From assembly GCF_963665445.1 (NCBI RefSeq), contig NZ_OY762276.1, positions 4,892,601-4,956,600 of the forward strand: 64,000 nucleotides of DNA. The letters run 5' to 3'. Source of the DNA: an uncultured Desulfobulbus sp. GTDB lineage: Bacteria; Desulfobacterota; Desulfobulbia; Desulfobulbales; Desulfobulbaceae. Shown piece after piece: positions 34,010 to 44,112 of this stretch. Under the pieces are notes generated by a model, which searched no databases, had not been told where the DNA came from, and was given only the letters and a program-made list of their open reading frames with translations. The number at the start of each line of letters is the position of its first letter. The stretch's first letter is position 1. Position numbers and translations under genes: made by a program.

Positions 34010-34089
34010 CAGATGTGTATTCTAAAACAACTCACGAAGATGTTGGGGCAACTGTGAGGCCCGTGCTTGAAGGGAAGCCGTGAAATGGG

Positions 34090-36243
34090 TTACCTTCCCA
34101 GTTCCCTGTGCAGCCATTTTTCAATGATTTCAAAAATTATTTCTCTTTTTACCGGTTTGGTTATGTAATCATTCATTCCTGCTTCCAGACATATTTCACG
34201 ATCACCCTTCATCGCGTTTGCTGTCATGGCTATGATAGGAATGGCGGTAAAACCACGGGAACGTAATTCTTTTGTTGCCTCGAGCCCATCCATTTCCGGC
34301 ATCTGAATATCCATGAGAATGAGGTCGAAACTCTCCGGTTGTTGGGCAAAGGCATCAACGGCCCTTCGACCGTTGTTGGCCACTTCCACCAGGTAGCCTG
34401 CCTTGTTGAGAATAAGGGCTGCGAGCTTTTGATTGACGGGGTTGTCTTCAACCAGCAGTATTCGCACAGATTGTTTGATCTCCTCACGAACACTGTACTG
34501 GGTAATAAACTGTTCCTGTATGTGGGGCACAGCGGCAGGTTGCTCGGCGGCAATAAGTTTCTCGATGGTTTTAAAGAGAATTTCGCGTCTGGTGGGTTTG
34601 GTGAGAAAGGCATCGAATCCGGCATCCCTGCATCGTTGGGCATTTCTTTCCGTTGACGAGGTATAGGCAAGGAGGGGGATATGGGCTGTTTCGCGCATCT
34701 CGTGCCGAATGCGCCAGGCAAGGGTGTAGCCATCGGGAGACGGCATCTGGATATCAAGAATGATAAGGTCCGGCAGGGTATTTTCCGCTATTGCCTGCTG
34801 CAGGTTGGGATCTACCTGTGCACTGTCCTGGAGTGCAACAACGCTGAGCCCGGCAGTCTTGAGGATGTGTTGGACGATGCTCAGGTTGGTGAGGTTATCA
34901 TCGACAACCAGAACACGCTTGCCAACAAGAGAGATTTTTTTAAAATTTTTCAGTTTCTGTTCAGGGGATTTTTTCAGGGTGGCTGTGAAATGAAAGGTAC
35001 TTCCAGCACCCATTTCACTTTCGGCCCAGACCTGGCCATCCATGAGTCCTGCAATTTTACGGCAAATGGATAAACCCAGGCCGGTACCTCCGTATTCTCG
35101 AGTGGTGGATCCATCCGCTTGGCGGAAGGCCTCGAATATGGACTCCAATTTTTCTTGGGGAATACCGATACCTGTGTCGCGGATCCGTGCGTGCAGGGAA
35201 ATGGTATCTTCGGTTTCGCCATCAACGGATATTGCCAGTTCTAATTCACCTTTCTTGGTAAATTTTGCTGAGTTGCCCATGAGGTTGACCAGTACCTGCC
35301 GGTAACGGCCGGGATCCCCCATGACGTTGGCCGGGAGGGCGTCGTCGATTCGGCAAAGAACCTCGATGGGACGCGAAGCAACCTTGGGCCTGATAAGGTC
35401 GCAGACATCCTGGGCGGTGATTTCAGGGTCAAAATTGATACACTCAAGATCAAGTTTCCCTGCCTCAACTTTCGAGAAATCGAGAATATCGTTAATCAGT
35501 GAGAGCAGGGCATCGGCACTGCGCTTAATTGTCTGCGCGAACTCCTCCTGTTCGGCATCCAAGCCTGTATCCAGAAGCATATCCGTAAATCCGATGATAC
35601 CGTTCATCGGCGTGCGAATTTCGTGACTCATGGCTGCCAAAAATTCACTCTTGGCGATATTGGCCGCTTCGGCCGCCTTCTTTGCCGTGCGTAGTTCCGC
35701 TGTCTGTTGGCGAATTTCCGCCTGCAATCTCTCGGAGTAACTCCGTTGCTGTTCTTGGATCTTTAGATAATTCTGTTCGTTTTCCGCCATGATGTCCTGG
35801 AATTTTTTTTCCAACACAGCGGATTTGCGGTCAAACTGTTTTTTTTGGATACGGAGACGATTGACGGTCTCCGTTGTTTCCCTATGGGCGAGAAACAAAC
35901 GGACCGCCAGGCGAATAACGGTGGTAGCCCAGAGATTGGCATCCGTTGCCTTTGGCGGAATCGGGGTAGCGAGAACGTAGCCCTGGAGATCGGGCACAGC
36001 CAACAAAAAATAGGGGTGATTTTGGAGGAGAAAGTGCTGCTCGGAAGATTGTTGTTCCTGCTCTTCAATGGCGGCTATAGCTTCATCGGAGGTCAGGGGA
36101 AAACCCTGGGAGGCAACATGTTTTCCCGATTGGTTCAAGCAGAAAAAGAGGAGGTTGTCCGTTTCCTGTGTAAGATGGCTGAGTAAGGTGTTGAGTTCTC
36201 CAACCGGGTCGACGAGATCGGCAAACAGGGGTGACAGAACCAT
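34090..36243 (-). CDS. Hybrid sensor histidine kinase with two receiver domains
   Basis: A 717-residue cytoplasmic-looking protein without evident membrane helices. The N-terminal 130 residues are a sensor of unknown type, then comes a coiled coil to about 195. The HisKA box [11 protein letters not shown] carries the phosphoacceptor histidine, and the ATPase domain has [17 protein letters not shown] and GGTGLGLSI. Two receivers follow, with aspartates in [13 protein letters not shown] and [13 protein letters not shown] and lysines in LTKPTRR and ITKPVKR. AAGGAG precedes the start. It ends an 11-base-spaced pair with the HDOD gene, so the two may belong to one signalling pathway. Confidence 0.92.
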   Translation of the reverse strand: MVLSPLFADLVDPVGELNTLLSHLTQETDNLLFFCLNQSGKHVASQGFPLTSDEAIAAIEEQEQQSSEQHFLLQNHPYFLLAVPDLQGYVLATPIPPKATDANLWATTVIRLAVRLFLAHRETTETVNRLRIQKKQFDRKSAVLEKKFQDIMAENEQNYLKIQEQQRSYSERLQAEIRQQTAELRTAKKAAEAANIAKSEFLAAMSHEIRTPMNGIIGFTDMLLDTGLDAEQEEFAQTIKRSADALLSLINDILDFSKVEAGKLDLECINFDPEITAQDVCDLIRPKVASRPIEVLCRIDDALPANVMGDPGRYRQVLVNLMGNSAKFTKKGELELAISVDGETEDTISLHARIRDTGIGIPQEKLESIFEAFRQADGSTTREYGGTGLGLSICRKIAGLMDGQVWAESEMGAGSTFHFTATLKKSPEQKLKNFKKISLVGKRVLVVDDNLTNLSIVQHILKTAGLSVVALQDSAQVDPNLQQAIAENTLPDLIILDIQMPSPDGYTLAWRIRHEMRETAHIPLLAYTSSTERNAQRCRDAGFDAFLTKPTRREILFKTIEKLIAAEQPAAVPHIQEQFITQYSVREEIKQSVRILLVEDNPVNQKLAALILNKAGYLVEVANNGRRAVDAFAQQPESFDLILMDIQMPEMDGLEATKELRSRGFTAIPIIAMTANAMKGDREICLEAGMNDYITKPVKREIIFEIIEKWLHRELGR

Positions 36244-36254
36244 GAGTGCGCTCC

Positions 36255-37100
36255 TTAACCACCATACATCTTCTGCGTTTTTTCGAGCTCGTCAGGGAGG
36301 TCTTCGGCAAGCACCTTGTATTCTTCCACATTTTCGTGAATGTGTGATGCTAGGCCCGGTGCCAGGCTGCAGGGGAGTCCCTCTTTGATCGCAGGAAAAT
36401 TCAACTGCTGAATGATGTATTCACTCATCTGCAGGATACCTGTTGGGGATTGGGGAGGGATTGGTCCATTGAGGTGATGATGGTCCCGAATGGCTTCGGC
36501 AATGGCATCGGGGATGCGCCACTCTTTTGAGAGCAGATAGCCGATTTGTCCATGATCGGTGCAGAACAGGTCCTGTTCGACCTCAAGGATGGAGGGGCCA
36601 TCCGGAACCAGTTGATCGATAAGTTGGAGAAAGGTTTCCTGATCCGCCTCCATTTCGACGATGAGTCCAATGTCGTGCAGAATGCCGCAGAGATAGGCGT
36701 CGTCACCGTTGATGGAGAAAATTCGCTCCGCAATCATTTTGCAGCAGATACCCGAGGCGGCGCTATGCAACCACAAGCGTTGTGGTGAGAATTCAGTGGA
36801 TCCCGAATTTGACCGCAGCATCCCCTGTATCGCATCGGTAACGGCGATGTTATGCAGGTTTTTCATGCCCAGCAGCGCCACGGCCCTGGAGATGGAATCA
36901 ACTTTTCTGGTTAAACCGAAATAGGAGCTGTTGACCAGGGTCAGGAGGCGGGCTACCAGCGCCGGGTCCTGGCGAATGACCTCCTCAAAATCCTGGAGGG
37001 TGGACTCTTCATCATTTACCAGTTGAACCAGCCGAGTGACAATATGAGGTAATGTTCTGATTTTTTTAAACTTATCAATCAGTTTCTCGGCTGGTGACAT
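36255..37100 (-). CDS. HDOD domain signalling protein
   Basis: A 281-residue HDOD protein. It starts [21 protein letters not shown], followed by [20 protein letters not shown] and [15 protein letters not shown], all typical. HDOD domains resemble HD hydrolases but usually lack full metal ligands. Here HDIG is retained in [10 protein letters not shown]. It lies 11 bases upstream of the hybrid kinase, a common association in this group of bacteria. GGAG is about 9 bases before the ATG. Confidence 0.88.
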   Translation of the reverse strand: MSPAEKLIDKFKKIRTLPHIVTRLVQLVNDEESTLQDFEEVIRQDPALVARLLTLVNSSYFGLTRKVDSISRAVALLGMKNLHNIAVTDAIQGMLRSNSGSTEFSPQRLWLHSAASGICCKMIAERIFSINGDDAYLCGILHDIGLIVEMEADQETFLQLIDQLVPDGPSILEVEQDLFCTDHGQIGYLLSKEWRIPDAIAEAIRDHHHLNGPIPPQSPTGILQMSEYIIQQLNFPAIKEGLPCSLAPGLASHIHENVEEYKVLAEDLPDELEKTQKMYGG

Positions 37101-37148
37101 GTAGGGGCTCCATGGAAACAGGATGCGAACCGGTTCTCGAAAAGTGGA

Positions 37149-37511
37149 TTATTTTTTTATTTCCTTTTTGGTGACAGCCTCAGATTTAATACGATCCAGC
37201 AGTTCCGCAAGAACCGGTTTGATGTGTTCACGAAGGTCACCGGCAACGATAATAAAAAGAAGGTCGTCGCCAGGAAGAAATTTACCGGAACGGGCTTCAA
37301 TTATTATGTCATAGATTCCAGGTCGTTCAAGGTATTCTTGGCGTAATTGTTCAACTTTTTCGGTATCAACGGTCGTTTCAAGTCCGACAACGTCGGCATG
37401 ATCGCCGCGAGACCATCCACGAACCGTGCCGTTATGGATGAGAATCATGCCGACATTTTCAGTAAAATCAGGGCGTTTCTTCATTTCTGCAATGGTTTTG
37501 GAGATATCCAT
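37149..37511 (-). CDS. moaE: MoaE-like (molybdopterin synthase large subunit) protein
   Basis: A 120-residue protein aligning with MoaE by VGMILIHNGTVRGWSRGD (the G-T-V-R strand), the helix EKVEQLRQEYLERPG and a C-terminal lysine-rich KSEAVTKKEIKK in place of P-I-W-K-K-E. MoaE transfers sulfur to cyclic pyranopterin with MoaD. It is shorter than usual and has no moaD or moaC nearby. The conserved arginine is kept but the active lysines are not certain, so a divergent role is possible. Confidence 0.72.
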   Translation of the reverse strand: MDISKTIAEMKKRPDFTENVGMILIHNGTVRGWSRGDHADVVGLETTVDTEKVEQLRQEYLERPGIYDIIIEARSGKFLPGDDLLFIIVAGDLREHIKPVLAELLDRIKSEAVTKKEIKK

Positions 37512-37543
37512 GTTTGCCTCGTCTGTTGAGTTGATGTGCTGTT

Positions 37544-38890
37544 TCAGTTCACTTGGGGAAGAAGGAGCTTTTCTCCGGTTCGAACAACGCGTTGCTGTTT
37601 ATTGGCGGCCAGGACGGTTTGTGGAGAAATTTTAAACTTTCGTGCAATGGAGGTGATGGAATCTCCTCGCTGCACGATATAGGCAATTTTTTGAGGAGAG
37701 CGGGCTGGTTTTGGTGATGGCTTGCGGGCGATGCGGGCGTTCTTGGTTTGTGCTTTTCCCGGGATTCGCACCAGGTACCCACGTGGAACCGGTTGCCCGC
37801 CGTCGAGGATCGGCTTCTGCAGCGCCGGGTTCAGGCGTATAAAGTGTTCACGAGAAAGACCGGTTTGCGCAAGCAGCCTGCTCAAGGGGGTAGCTGTCCG
37901 TAGCCGCGAGGTCGTCAGTACTTCTGGCGCCTCCTTGCGCAGCGTTCCATTTCGCTCCCACATTTTGGCCACACGCAGGGCGGCGATAAATTCCGAATAG
38001 AAATTGCGTGCGGCAAACTTGAAATATCCGCCATCGTACAGAGAAAAAATCCGTTCGTAACTGCCGTGCTCATGAACAGCCCTGAGCATGCCGGCTCGAC
38101 CGTAGTTATAGGCGGTCAGAGCCAGAGGCCAGGATCCCAAGGCCCTGTAGTTGTCCCGTAACAGGCGAGCAGCTGCATCGGTTGCCAGGTAAGGATCATA
38201 GCGTTCATCCACCAGGGGGGTGATCGACAGGTAGTCGCTGCCGGTCCCTCGGGTGAATTGCCACAGGCCAGCCGCGCCCGCTTTACTGAACGCCTTGGGG
38301 TTAAACGATGATTCCACATGCGGCAGATAGGCCAGTTCCTGGGGCAGACCGTATTGAGCAAAGGTTTTGCGGAATTGATGCAGGTAGCGTCCTGAACGGA
38401 CGACGCCTTCGAGAAAGCGGTCTTTTTGGCCAAGTTGCAAACGGATGTTGTCGCGAGCCCCTAAAAAGTTGGTGTGGCGTTTGGGGGGGAAGAGCGCGGC
38501 GATACGTCTGGCATCGGCGGTTTGCGGCGGTCTTCCCGAGGCCAGAGATGCCAGAATGGATCGAATGCGGTCTTTTTCTCCCTTGATCCTGTTTTCGTTA
38601 ATCAGGGATGCCAGCGGAAGTTTCCAGTCGACCAGATCGACCACACTGTAGATTCTCCCCAGATCCTCGGCATCGTGAATGATGCCCTGACGGGTTGTGT
38701 ACCGGCCATAAATGGCTTCCCAAAAACGGACGTTTTTTTGGATGCACGGGTACAGCGGAAAGGTTGGCCCGGCATGGACCGTTGTTGCTGCTTCAAGCTG
38801 GAGGAGGAGGATTGGAGCAAAAACGACAAGAACAAGTTTTTTCCAATCCTGATGACAGCGCAGAAATTTGTAGAGCATAAGGGCGCACAT
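37544..38890 (-). CDS. Membrane-bound lytic murein transglycosylase with LysM domain (MltD-like)
   Basis: A 448-residue periplasmic peptidoglycan-cleaving enzyme. It has an N-terminal signal segment (LVLVVFAPILLLQL), the SLT domain with LPHVESSFNPKAFSKAG (catalytic glutamate), GLWQFTRGTG and ALTAYNYGRAGM, and a C-terminal LysM domain (VQRGDSITSIARKFKIS). The start is uncertain: ATG 38890 lies inside a diverged copy of the dispersed repeat, and ATG 38878 gives a plausible 12-base-shorter form. It heads the moaE-HDOD-kinase-YihY-ParB run. Confidence 0.88.
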   Translation of the reverse strand: MCALMLYKFLRCHQDWKKLVLVVFAPILLLQLEAATTVHAGPTFPLYPCIQKNVRFWEAIYGRYTTRQGIIHDAEDLGRIYSVVDLVDWKLPLASLINENRIKGEKDRIRSILASLASGRPPQTADARRIAALFPPKRHTNFLGARDNIRLQLGQKDRFLEGVVRSGRYLHQFRKTFAQYGLPQELAYLPHVESSFNPKAFSKAGAAGLWQFTRGTGSDYLSITPLVDERYDPYLATDAAARLLRDNYRALGSWPLALTAYNYGRAGMLRAVHEHGSYERIFSLYDGGYFKFAARNFYSEFIAALRVAKMWERNGTLRKEAPEVLTTSRLRTATPLSRLLAQTGLSREHFIRLNPALQKPILDGGQPVPRGYLVRIPGKAQTKNARIARKPSPKPARSPQKIAYIVQRGDSITSIARKFKISPQTVLAANKQQRVVRTGEKLLLPQVN

Positions 38891-38956
38891 CACTCAAACA
38901 GTGGGGCAGGAAAGTGGGAAACGTTGTTGAAGAACCATTTTACGAGAACGACAATC
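38882..38956 (-). repeat. Diverged copy of the ~105-bp dispersed repeat (copy F)
   Basis: The terminal TTTTACGAGAACGACAAT at 38938-38955 matches the repeat end almost exactly. GAAACGTT at 38918-38929 and CACAT...CAGTG to its left match the inner part. It lies immediately upstream of, and overlaps, the lytic transglycosylase start. Confidence 0.55.
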
Positions 38957-39165
38957 TTTACATTTCCGCGTCAGAAAAACCATGGTAAGAGAAGCGCTCG
39001 AAAAAGGTTGAACACAATGAGAAAAGCCCATGAAAGCCACTATAAAAGGTTCGCCACCAAAGTGGTATCGGTTTTTATTGAGCTGTCCCTTGAATCCTGG
39101 GTCCAGGCGTGAGTATTTACCGTCAGTGCAGATACCCCAAGTTGAAGAGAGGTTGTTGACGCAAG

Positions 39166-39663
39166 ATGCCAGAGGAAATCTACTCCCCCATAATCGGAAC
39201 ACTCGGCTATATTCTCTCCCCCGATGGCCGACAGACGCTCCTGGTGCATCGCAACGCCAGGAAGACGGACCAGCATCTAGGCAAATATAACGGGTTGGGC
39301 GGCAAGATGCGTTCGGATGAGGATGTCATCACCTGTATGCGCCGCGAAATTTACGAGGAGTCGGGTCTGGAGTGCACCGCGCTGCAGCTGCGTGGCACGA
39401 TCAACTGGACGGGGTTCGGTCCGCATGGGGAAAACTGGCTGGGGTTCATCTTTTTGATTAGTCAATTTTGCGGTGTGGCGAAAACAAGCAATGAAGAGGG
39501 AACGTTGGCATGGTTTGCCGTTTCCGAGATCATGGAGCTTCCCATGTGGGAGGGGGACAGATTTTTCCTGCCGCTTGTCTTTGATAAGGATCCGCGGATT
39601 TTTCATGGCTATATGCCTTATGCAAACGGAAAACCCCTTGATTGGAGGTATGAGCGTTTTTGA
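39166..39663 (+). CDS. Nudix hydrolase, 8-oxo-dGTP diphosphatase-like
   Basis: A 165-residue Nudix enzyme with an intact box: GKMRSDE followed by REIYEESGL, matching G-x5-E-x7-R-E-U-x-E-E-x-G-U. The surrounding GYILSPDGRQTLLVHRN and HLGKYNGLGGK resemble MutT/MTH1-type 8-oxo-dGTP diphosphatases. It stands alone, between the divergent lytic transglycosylase and zapB. The ribosome site is weak. The exact substrate is inferred. Confidence 0.88.
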   Translation: MPEEIYSPIIGTLGYILSPDGRQTLLVHRNARKTDQHLGKYNGLGGKMRSDEDVITCMRREIYEESGLECTALQLRGTINWTGFGPHGENWLGFIFLISQFCGVAKTSNEEGTLAWFAVSEIMELPMWEGDRFFLPLVFDKDPRIFHGYMPYANGKPLDWRYERF

Positions 39664-39810
39664 ATGTATCGCCGAGGCCGACCAATTTCTCCCAGGCGGT
39701 ATCCTGTAAAGTCCTTGCGTTCACTTCCGACGGCTTGTATAGTTGTTCGATGTGGGTAAAATCCATAATTTCAAAAGGTTATCCTTTTGGTGCCTCTCGA
39801 TAGAGTGAAA

Positions 39811-39916
39811 GATGATGGCTCCGCGATAAGTCACAAATCTCAAACTCAGATATTGTGAAATCAGTACGTTGCGCAGCTTGAAACGTCATTCTCGCTGCTT
39901 TTTACGAGAATAACAA
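39811..39916 (-). repeat. Dispersed ~105-bp repeat, copy C
   Basis: Opposite orientation to copies A and B. It shares GTGAAATCAGTACGTTGC, GCTTGAAACGT and the end TTTTTACGAGAATAACAA. It lies immediately upstream of zapB, whose AAGGAG follows the end within a few bases. Confidence 0.8.
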
Positions 39917-39933
39917 ACGTAAGGAGACGCAGT

Positions 39934-40251
39934 ATGGAATACAGTGCAGAGATGGCTCGGTTAGAGGAGTTTGTTGAAAAATTATTGAACAAGTACAACT
40001 CGTTAAAGTTAGAATATCATACCTTGCAGGAGGTTTTGCGCCAGCGTGAGAGTGAATGTACCGAGTTGAAGAGCAAGGTTCTCGAACTCAGCGCCGAGCG
40101 CTCCGAGGTCGGCAACAAGGTTTCCGGATTGCTGGACCGTATCGAGCAGTGGGAAAATGACCAGATGACCACCGAGCTTTCATCGAAGCAACAATCCGGC
40201 GAGTTTCAGGCAACATCGGAAGAAAATGAGAGCAGGATGAAAACCTACTGA
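39934..40251 (+). CDS. zapB: Coiled-coil cell-division protein, ZapB-like
   Basis: A 105-residue, almost wholly coiled-coil protein (LEEFVEKLLNKYNSLKLEY, then heptads to about residue 75) with a polar tail. Directly upstream of zapA, this matches the ZapB-like proteins that join the ZapA-FtsZ ring. The sequence is low in specific motifs, so the call relies on context. AAGGAG lies 7 bases before the ATG. Confidence 0.78.
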   Translation: MEYSAEMARLEEFVEKLLNKYNSLKLEYHTLQEVLRQRESECTELKSKVLELSAERSEVGNKVSGLLDRIEQWENDQMTTELSSKQQSGEFQATSEENESRMKTY

Positions 40252-40272
40252 CATTGTTTATGGGCCGGATCG

Positions 40273-40569
40273 ATGGAGGAGCGACTTGTACGATTTACGC
40301 TGTTTGGGCAGGAGTTTACCTTTTACAGCGATGCCAGCGAAGATGAGGTGGACGCGGTCATTGCGCTGTTGCGGGAGGAACTGGAAGGAGGGCAGATATT
40401 CAATCGAAGCACAGTGCCGTCCAGTAAAATGCTCGTCTTGGGATGTCTCCGTATAACGGCGAAATACATCCACCTGCAGCGCGAGCATGCCCGGTACCGT
40501 CAGGTCCAGGAAGAGGCCGTTGCGGCACTCATAGAAAAAATTTTGCCAGCTGTTGACCCCCCAATTTAA
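40273..40569 (+). CDS. zapA: Cell division protein ZapA
   Basis: A 98-residue ZapA, which bundles FtsZ protofilaments. The N-terminal RFTLFGQEFTFYSDASEDE and the following helix with ALLREELE match the family, and the C-terminal helix is a coiled coil for tetramerisation. It is 21 bases after zapB. The 6S RNA candidate begins about 45 bases past its stop, the same order as zapA-ssrS in other proteobacteria. Confidence 0.88.
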   Translation: MEERLVRFTLFGQEFTFYSDASEDEVDAVIALLREELEGGQIFNRSTVPSSKMLVLGCLRITAKYIHLQREHARYRQVQEEAVAALIEKILPAVDPPI

Positions 40570-40597
40570 AAATGTGGTGTGGCGGAAGGGCAACATC

Positions 40598-40606
40598 TGC
40601 TATACT
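40598..40606 (+). promoter_or_regulatory. Extended -10 promoter of the 6S RNA candidate
   Basis: TGC followed by TATACT at 40601-40606, an extended -10 element. No convincing -35 is seen, as expected for extended -10 promoters. A start near 40613 would follow. Confidence 0.55.
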
Positions 40607-40612
40607 TATAGA

Positions 40613-40760
40613 AAATAACAAGGTACCCCTGCTCTGTTGGTGATCAACGGAATATTGAGCCAACTCGCATGAAAAGGGCAGCCCTACTGTTGGATGATGG
40701 AAATCTTCACTGATTCCCTGACGCCGGCAAGGGCACTGCCCACCTAATTTAATTAGGTTT
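40613..40760 (+). ncRNA. ssrS: Probable 6S RNA
   Basis: Located between zapA and rny, where 6S RNA sits in several proteobacteria. The 5' part (AGGT...TGCTCTGTTGG from about 40621) pairs with the 3' part (CCGG...AGGGCA...ACCT ending near 40744), giving long-range closure around a purine-rich interior with hairpins (GGAAATC with GATTCC). An A/T-rich hairpin, CCTAATTTAATTAGG, follows. 6S RNA binds RNA polymerase and restrains transcription. The structure was drawn by eye; exact ends are uncertain. Confidence 0.5.
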
Positions 40761-41203
40761 AATCATTTCGTTGACACGGCAGCGCGGGGGCTTTTTCCAG
40801 CGGGTTCAACCGCTGTTTGCACAGAGTGCCATTTTCAAAAAATGTTAGAGGATGGCCGGTTCGATAAAGCGGACGTTGTTGGTCCAGTAAGAAAAATAAC
40901 ACTGATGTGATCAGGTTCACAATATATGTGTAATCCTCCATACAGGATGTTAACAGGGAAAATATCAGGCACAATTAGCCGTTGATCCAGATAAATTTCT
41001 TGCTTTTCTTCACACTGAAGACCACCGGGGTGTCCTGAGCGTTTCCCACGGCGTTCGGCTCTCTTCCGTCGCTTGTCGCCAAGCGGCGTCTTGCAGTGCA
41101 TCTGCACTCCTTTTTTGACCGCCCCTCCCTCTTTATTACAGCTGCGGCTAATGGTTAACCGTTGCCGGGCTTTAATTTTTATAGAGAAGGATAGGTGTGT
41201 TCG
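40761..41203. other. Intergenic region upstream of rny
   Basis: About 440 bases with no supportable gene; minus-strand frames here lack ribosome sites. A short stem AGTGC-ATCT-GCACT followed by CCTTTTTT at about 41093-41114 may be a weak terminator. A perfect CAGCGG...CCGCTG hairpin lies near 40800. The rny promoter is probably in the A/T-rich 41120-41180 stretch. Confidence 0.35.
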
Positions 41204-42769
41204 ATGGAACTCAACGTCACAACGTTACTGTTGGCCTTGGTGAACCTTGTCGCCGGCTTAGCTGTTGGTATCCTGCTGCGTAAACGGCTGGTCGAAGGCA
41301 ACCAGAAAAATATTGCCCTGCAAGGGCGGCAGATCATAGAAAATGCCATCAGTGAGGCTGAGCAGATAAAAAAGGAGGCCCTGCTTCAGGCCAAGGAAGA
41401 GGCCTTTCAGATTAAGCAGGAGGCGGATCGCGAGTTGAAGGCAAGCCGTCAGGAACTCAAGGACGATCAACGCCGCCTCAACCGTAAATTCGATGAAATT
41501 CAACGGGAATTTCAGATCCTTGAAGAAAAACAGGTCAGTCTCAAGTATCGCGAAGAAAGGCTGGAGGTCAACGAGGCAGATGTGGCCTTGCAGCAGAAAC
41601 AACTTGATTCCCTTGTTGACGAACAGCGCTACAAACTGGAGCAGATTGCCGGCATCGATCGCGATGAGGCAAAGGTGCAGCTGATGCAATCCATAGAAAG
41701 CGAGGCGCGGATGGAATGCGCCAAACGGCTTTCCCGGATTGAAAACGAGATGAAAATCGAGGCTGATCGTAAAGGGAAAAACATTCTCGCTCTGGCGATC
41801 GCCCGTTATGCAGGCGACTATGTTGCCGACAAAACCGTCTCCATGGTCCCGTTGCCCAACGAGGAAATGAAGGGCCGTATCATTGGCCGTGAGGGGCGCA
41901 ATATTCGCGCCATCGAGGCGGCTACCGGTATTGATATCATCATCGACGATACTCCCGAGGCGGTCATCCTCTCCGGATTCAATCCGATCCGGCGCGAGGT
42001 GGCCCGGTTGGCACTTGAGCAGCTCATCTCCGACGGTCGTATCCATCCGGCCCGTATCGAGGAGGTCGTACAGAAGGTTGCCGAAGATCTCGAGGTGGGG
42101 ATCCGTGAATCCGGTGAGCAGGCGACCTTTGATGTCGGTGCCCACGGCATGCACGTTGAGTTGATCAACCTCATCGGTCGGTTGAAATACCGAACCAGTT
42201 ATGGCCAGAATATCCTGCAGCATTCTTTGGAGGTGGCCTTTCTCTGCGGCGTGATGGCTGCAGAACTCGGCCTGGATGTGAAAAAGGCCAAACGAGCCGG
42301 CCTGCTCCATGATATCGGCAAAGCAGTTGACCATGAGGTCGAAGGCTCGCATGCGATCATCGGTCGTGATCTTGCCAAGAAATACGGCGAAGCAGATGAT
42401 ATCGTGTATGCTATCGGCGCCCACCATGAAGATCAGCCGCCCAAATCCGTCTTGGACGTCCTGGTTCAGTCGGCGGACGCACTCTCCGGTGCTCGGCCCG
42501 GTGCCCGCAAGGAGATGCTGCAGAGCTATGTAAAACGCCTCGAGGATTTGGAAAATATTGCCAATAACTTTAAAGGGGTGGATAAGTCCTACGCCATTCA
42601 GGCAGGCCGCGACCTGCGCATCATTGTTGACAGTCAAAAGGTGACCGACGATGAGGCGACCTTGTTGAGCCGTGATATTGCCAAGGCCATTGAAGAACAG
42701 TTGACCTATCCCGGCCAGATCCGGGTAACGGTGATCCGTGAAACCAGAGCAGTTGAATACGCGAAGTAG
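41204..42769 (+). CDS. rny: Ribonuclease Y
   Basis: A membrane-anchored endoribonuclease of about 521 residues that initiates mRNA decay. The N-terminal helix ([18 protein letters not shown]) anchors it, followed by a long coiled coil (about 30-180), a KH domain ([20 protein letters not shown]) and an HD domain with [17 protein letters not shown]. Start is ATG 41204 or GTG 41195; both have AAGGA nearby. Presence of RNase Y in a Gram-negative bacterium is normal for this phylum. It is followed by tyrS after 9 bases. Confidence 0.95.
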   Translation: MELNVTTLLLALVNLVAGLAVGILLRKRLVEGNQKNIALQGRQIIENAISEAEQIKKEALLQAKEEAFQIKQEADRELKASRQELKDDQRRLNRKFDEIQREFQILEEKQVSLKYREERLEVNEADVALQQKQLDSLVDEQRYKLEQIAGIDRDEAKVQLMQSIESEARMECAKRLSRIENEMKIEADRKGKNILALAIARYAGDYVADKTVSMVPLPNEEMKGRIIGREGRNIRAIEAATGIDIIIDDTPEAVILSGFNPIRREVARLALEQLISDGRIHPARIEEVVQKVAEDLEVGIRESGEQATFDVGAHGMHVELINLIGRLKYRTSYGQNILQHSLEVAFLCGVMAAELGLDVKKAKRAGLLHDIGKAVDHEVEGSHAIIGRDLAKKYGEADDIVYAIGAHHEDQPPKSVLDVLVQSADALSGARPGARKEMLQSYVKRLEDLENIANNFKGVDKSYAIQAGRDLRIIVDSQKVTDDEATLLSRDIAKAIEEQLTYPGQIRVTVIRETRAVEYAK

Positions 42770-42778
42770 GGGGAGAGC

Positions 42779-43993
42779 ATGAAGTCGGTTGAAGAGCAGA
42801 TAGCCCTTATCGAACGGGGCGCCGTGGATTTCCATTCCAGGGAAGATCTTGTCAAGAAGTTGACCAGATCCCTGGAGACAGGCAAGCCATTGACGATTAA
42901 AGCCGGATTTGACCCGACGGCTCCCGATCTTCATCTCGGTCATACGGTCTTGATCCAGAAATTGCGTCATTTTCAGCTGTTAGGTCATGAAGTCAACTTC
43001 CTTATCGGTGATTTTACCGGCCTGATCGGCGATCCGACCGGCAAGTCGGAGACCCGGCCGCCGTTGACGCCCGATGATGTGAAACGCAATGCCGAGACCT
43101 ACAAAGAGCAGGTCTTTAAAATCCTTGACCCGGAAAAGACCAAGGTGGTGTTCAACTCCACCTGGCTTGGGCAGTTGACCTCCTATGACATGATCCGTCT
43201 GGCCTCGGAACTCACTGTTGCCCGCATGCTGGAACGCGACGATTTTAAAAAACGGTTCGAGTCCAACCGGCCGATTTCCATCCACGAGTTTCTCTACCCA
43301 CTGATTCAGGGCTATGACTCGGTTGCCATGGAGGCAGATGTGGAACTCGGCGGCACCGACCAGCTGTTCAACCTGCTGATGGGGCGTGATCTGCAACGCA
43401 GCCGTGGTCAGGAGCCGCAGGTTGTATTGACCATGCCGCTTCTGGAGGGGTTGGACGGCGTCAACAAGATGAGCAAATCGCTGGGCAACTATATCGGAAT
43501 TTCCGAGGCGGCCGACAGCATCTTCGGCAAGATCATGTCGATCAGTGACGATCTCATGTTCCGCTACTATGAACTGCTCAGCGATCTCTCCATGGATGAG
43601 GTGCGTTCTCTGAAAAGGAAAATGGAGCAGGGCGAAATCCATCCCAAAACGGTCAAGGTGGAACTGGCCAAGGAGATGGTTGCCCGCTTTCATTCAGCTG
43701 AAGCCGCCGAGGAGGCAGAGCGCAATTTCGAGCAGGTTTTCGCCCGCCATGAACTGCCCGATGAGATCGAAGAGGTGGAGATAGCGGAGTCAGCCGAGCC
43801 GGTGTGGATACCAAAGCTGCTGCTGGACGCAGGCATGGTGAAATCGACCTCGGATGGTCGGCGCATGATTCAGCAGAATGCGGTGACCGTTGATGGGGAG
43901 AAGGTGGAGGATATCAACGCAACCATCGCTTGTCAGGGCAGTGTACTGCTTAAAGTGGGCAAGCGGCGATTCTGTCGGGTGCTGTTTACCTAA
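42779..43993 (+). CDS. tyrS: Tyrosyl-tRNA synthetase
   Basis: A class I synthetase of 404 residues. The HIGH-type motif is LHLGHT, KMSKS is intact (KMSKSLGNY), and a C-terminal S4 domain ([19 protein letters not shown]) binds tRNA. Canonical KMSKS, rather than KFGKT, is typical of the TyrZ-like branch. GGGGGAGAG precedes the ATG. A bidirectional terminator lies between it and fur. Confidence 0.97.
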   Translation: MKSVEEQIALIERGAVDFHSREDLVKKLTRSLETGKPLTIKAGFDPTAPDLHLGHTVLIQKLRHFQLLGHEVNFLIGDFTGLIGDPTGKSETRPPLTPDDVKRNAETYKEQVFKILDPEKTKVVFNSTWLGQLTSYDMIRLASELTVARMLERDDFKKRFESNRPISIHEFLYPLIQGYDSVAMEADVELGGTDQLFNLLMGRDLQRSRGQEPQVVLTMPLLEGLDGVNKMSKSLGNYIGISEAADSIFGKIMSISDDLMFRYYELLSDLSMDEVRSLKRKMEQGEIHPKTVKVELAKEMVARFHSAEAAEEAERNFEQVFARHELPDEIEEVEIAESAEPVWIPKLLLDAGMVKSTSDGRRMIQQNAVTVDGEKVEDINATIACQGSVLLKVGKRRFCRVLFT

Positions 43994-44018
43994 TTCATCT
44001 GAATTCGGTGCAACAATT

Positions 44019-44057
44019 AAGAGCGGCGCACCCCCCGTGCAGGGAAACGCCGCTCTT
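44019..44057. terminator. Bidirectional terminator between tyrS and fur
   Basis: Perfect 10-bp stem AAGAGCGGCG/CGCCGCTCTT with a 19-base loop, A-rich before and T-rich after, between two convergent genes. Confidence 0.82.
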
Positions 44058-44112
44058 GTCGTTTGGGGAATCTGTCGTGCTGTTGCAGCTCTCTATGACT
44101 GCAACAGGGGGG

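Noticed and set aside
39530..39766. 78-residue minus-strand frame at the Nudix 3' end
   Set aside because: It begins in a non-repetitive gap with a protein-like start, but its second half is antisense to the Nudix gene and it has no ribosome site. A remnant gene cannot be excluded.
40790..40820. T-loop-like GGGTTCAACC hairpin suggesting a tRNA
   Set aside because: The stem continues without the C61 partner, and there is no anticodon arm or acceptor stem nearby.
40835..41107. 90-residue minus-strand frame upstream of rny
   Set aside because: It is divergent from rny without a ribosome site or family match; composition is biased to basic residues from G/C-rich DNA.
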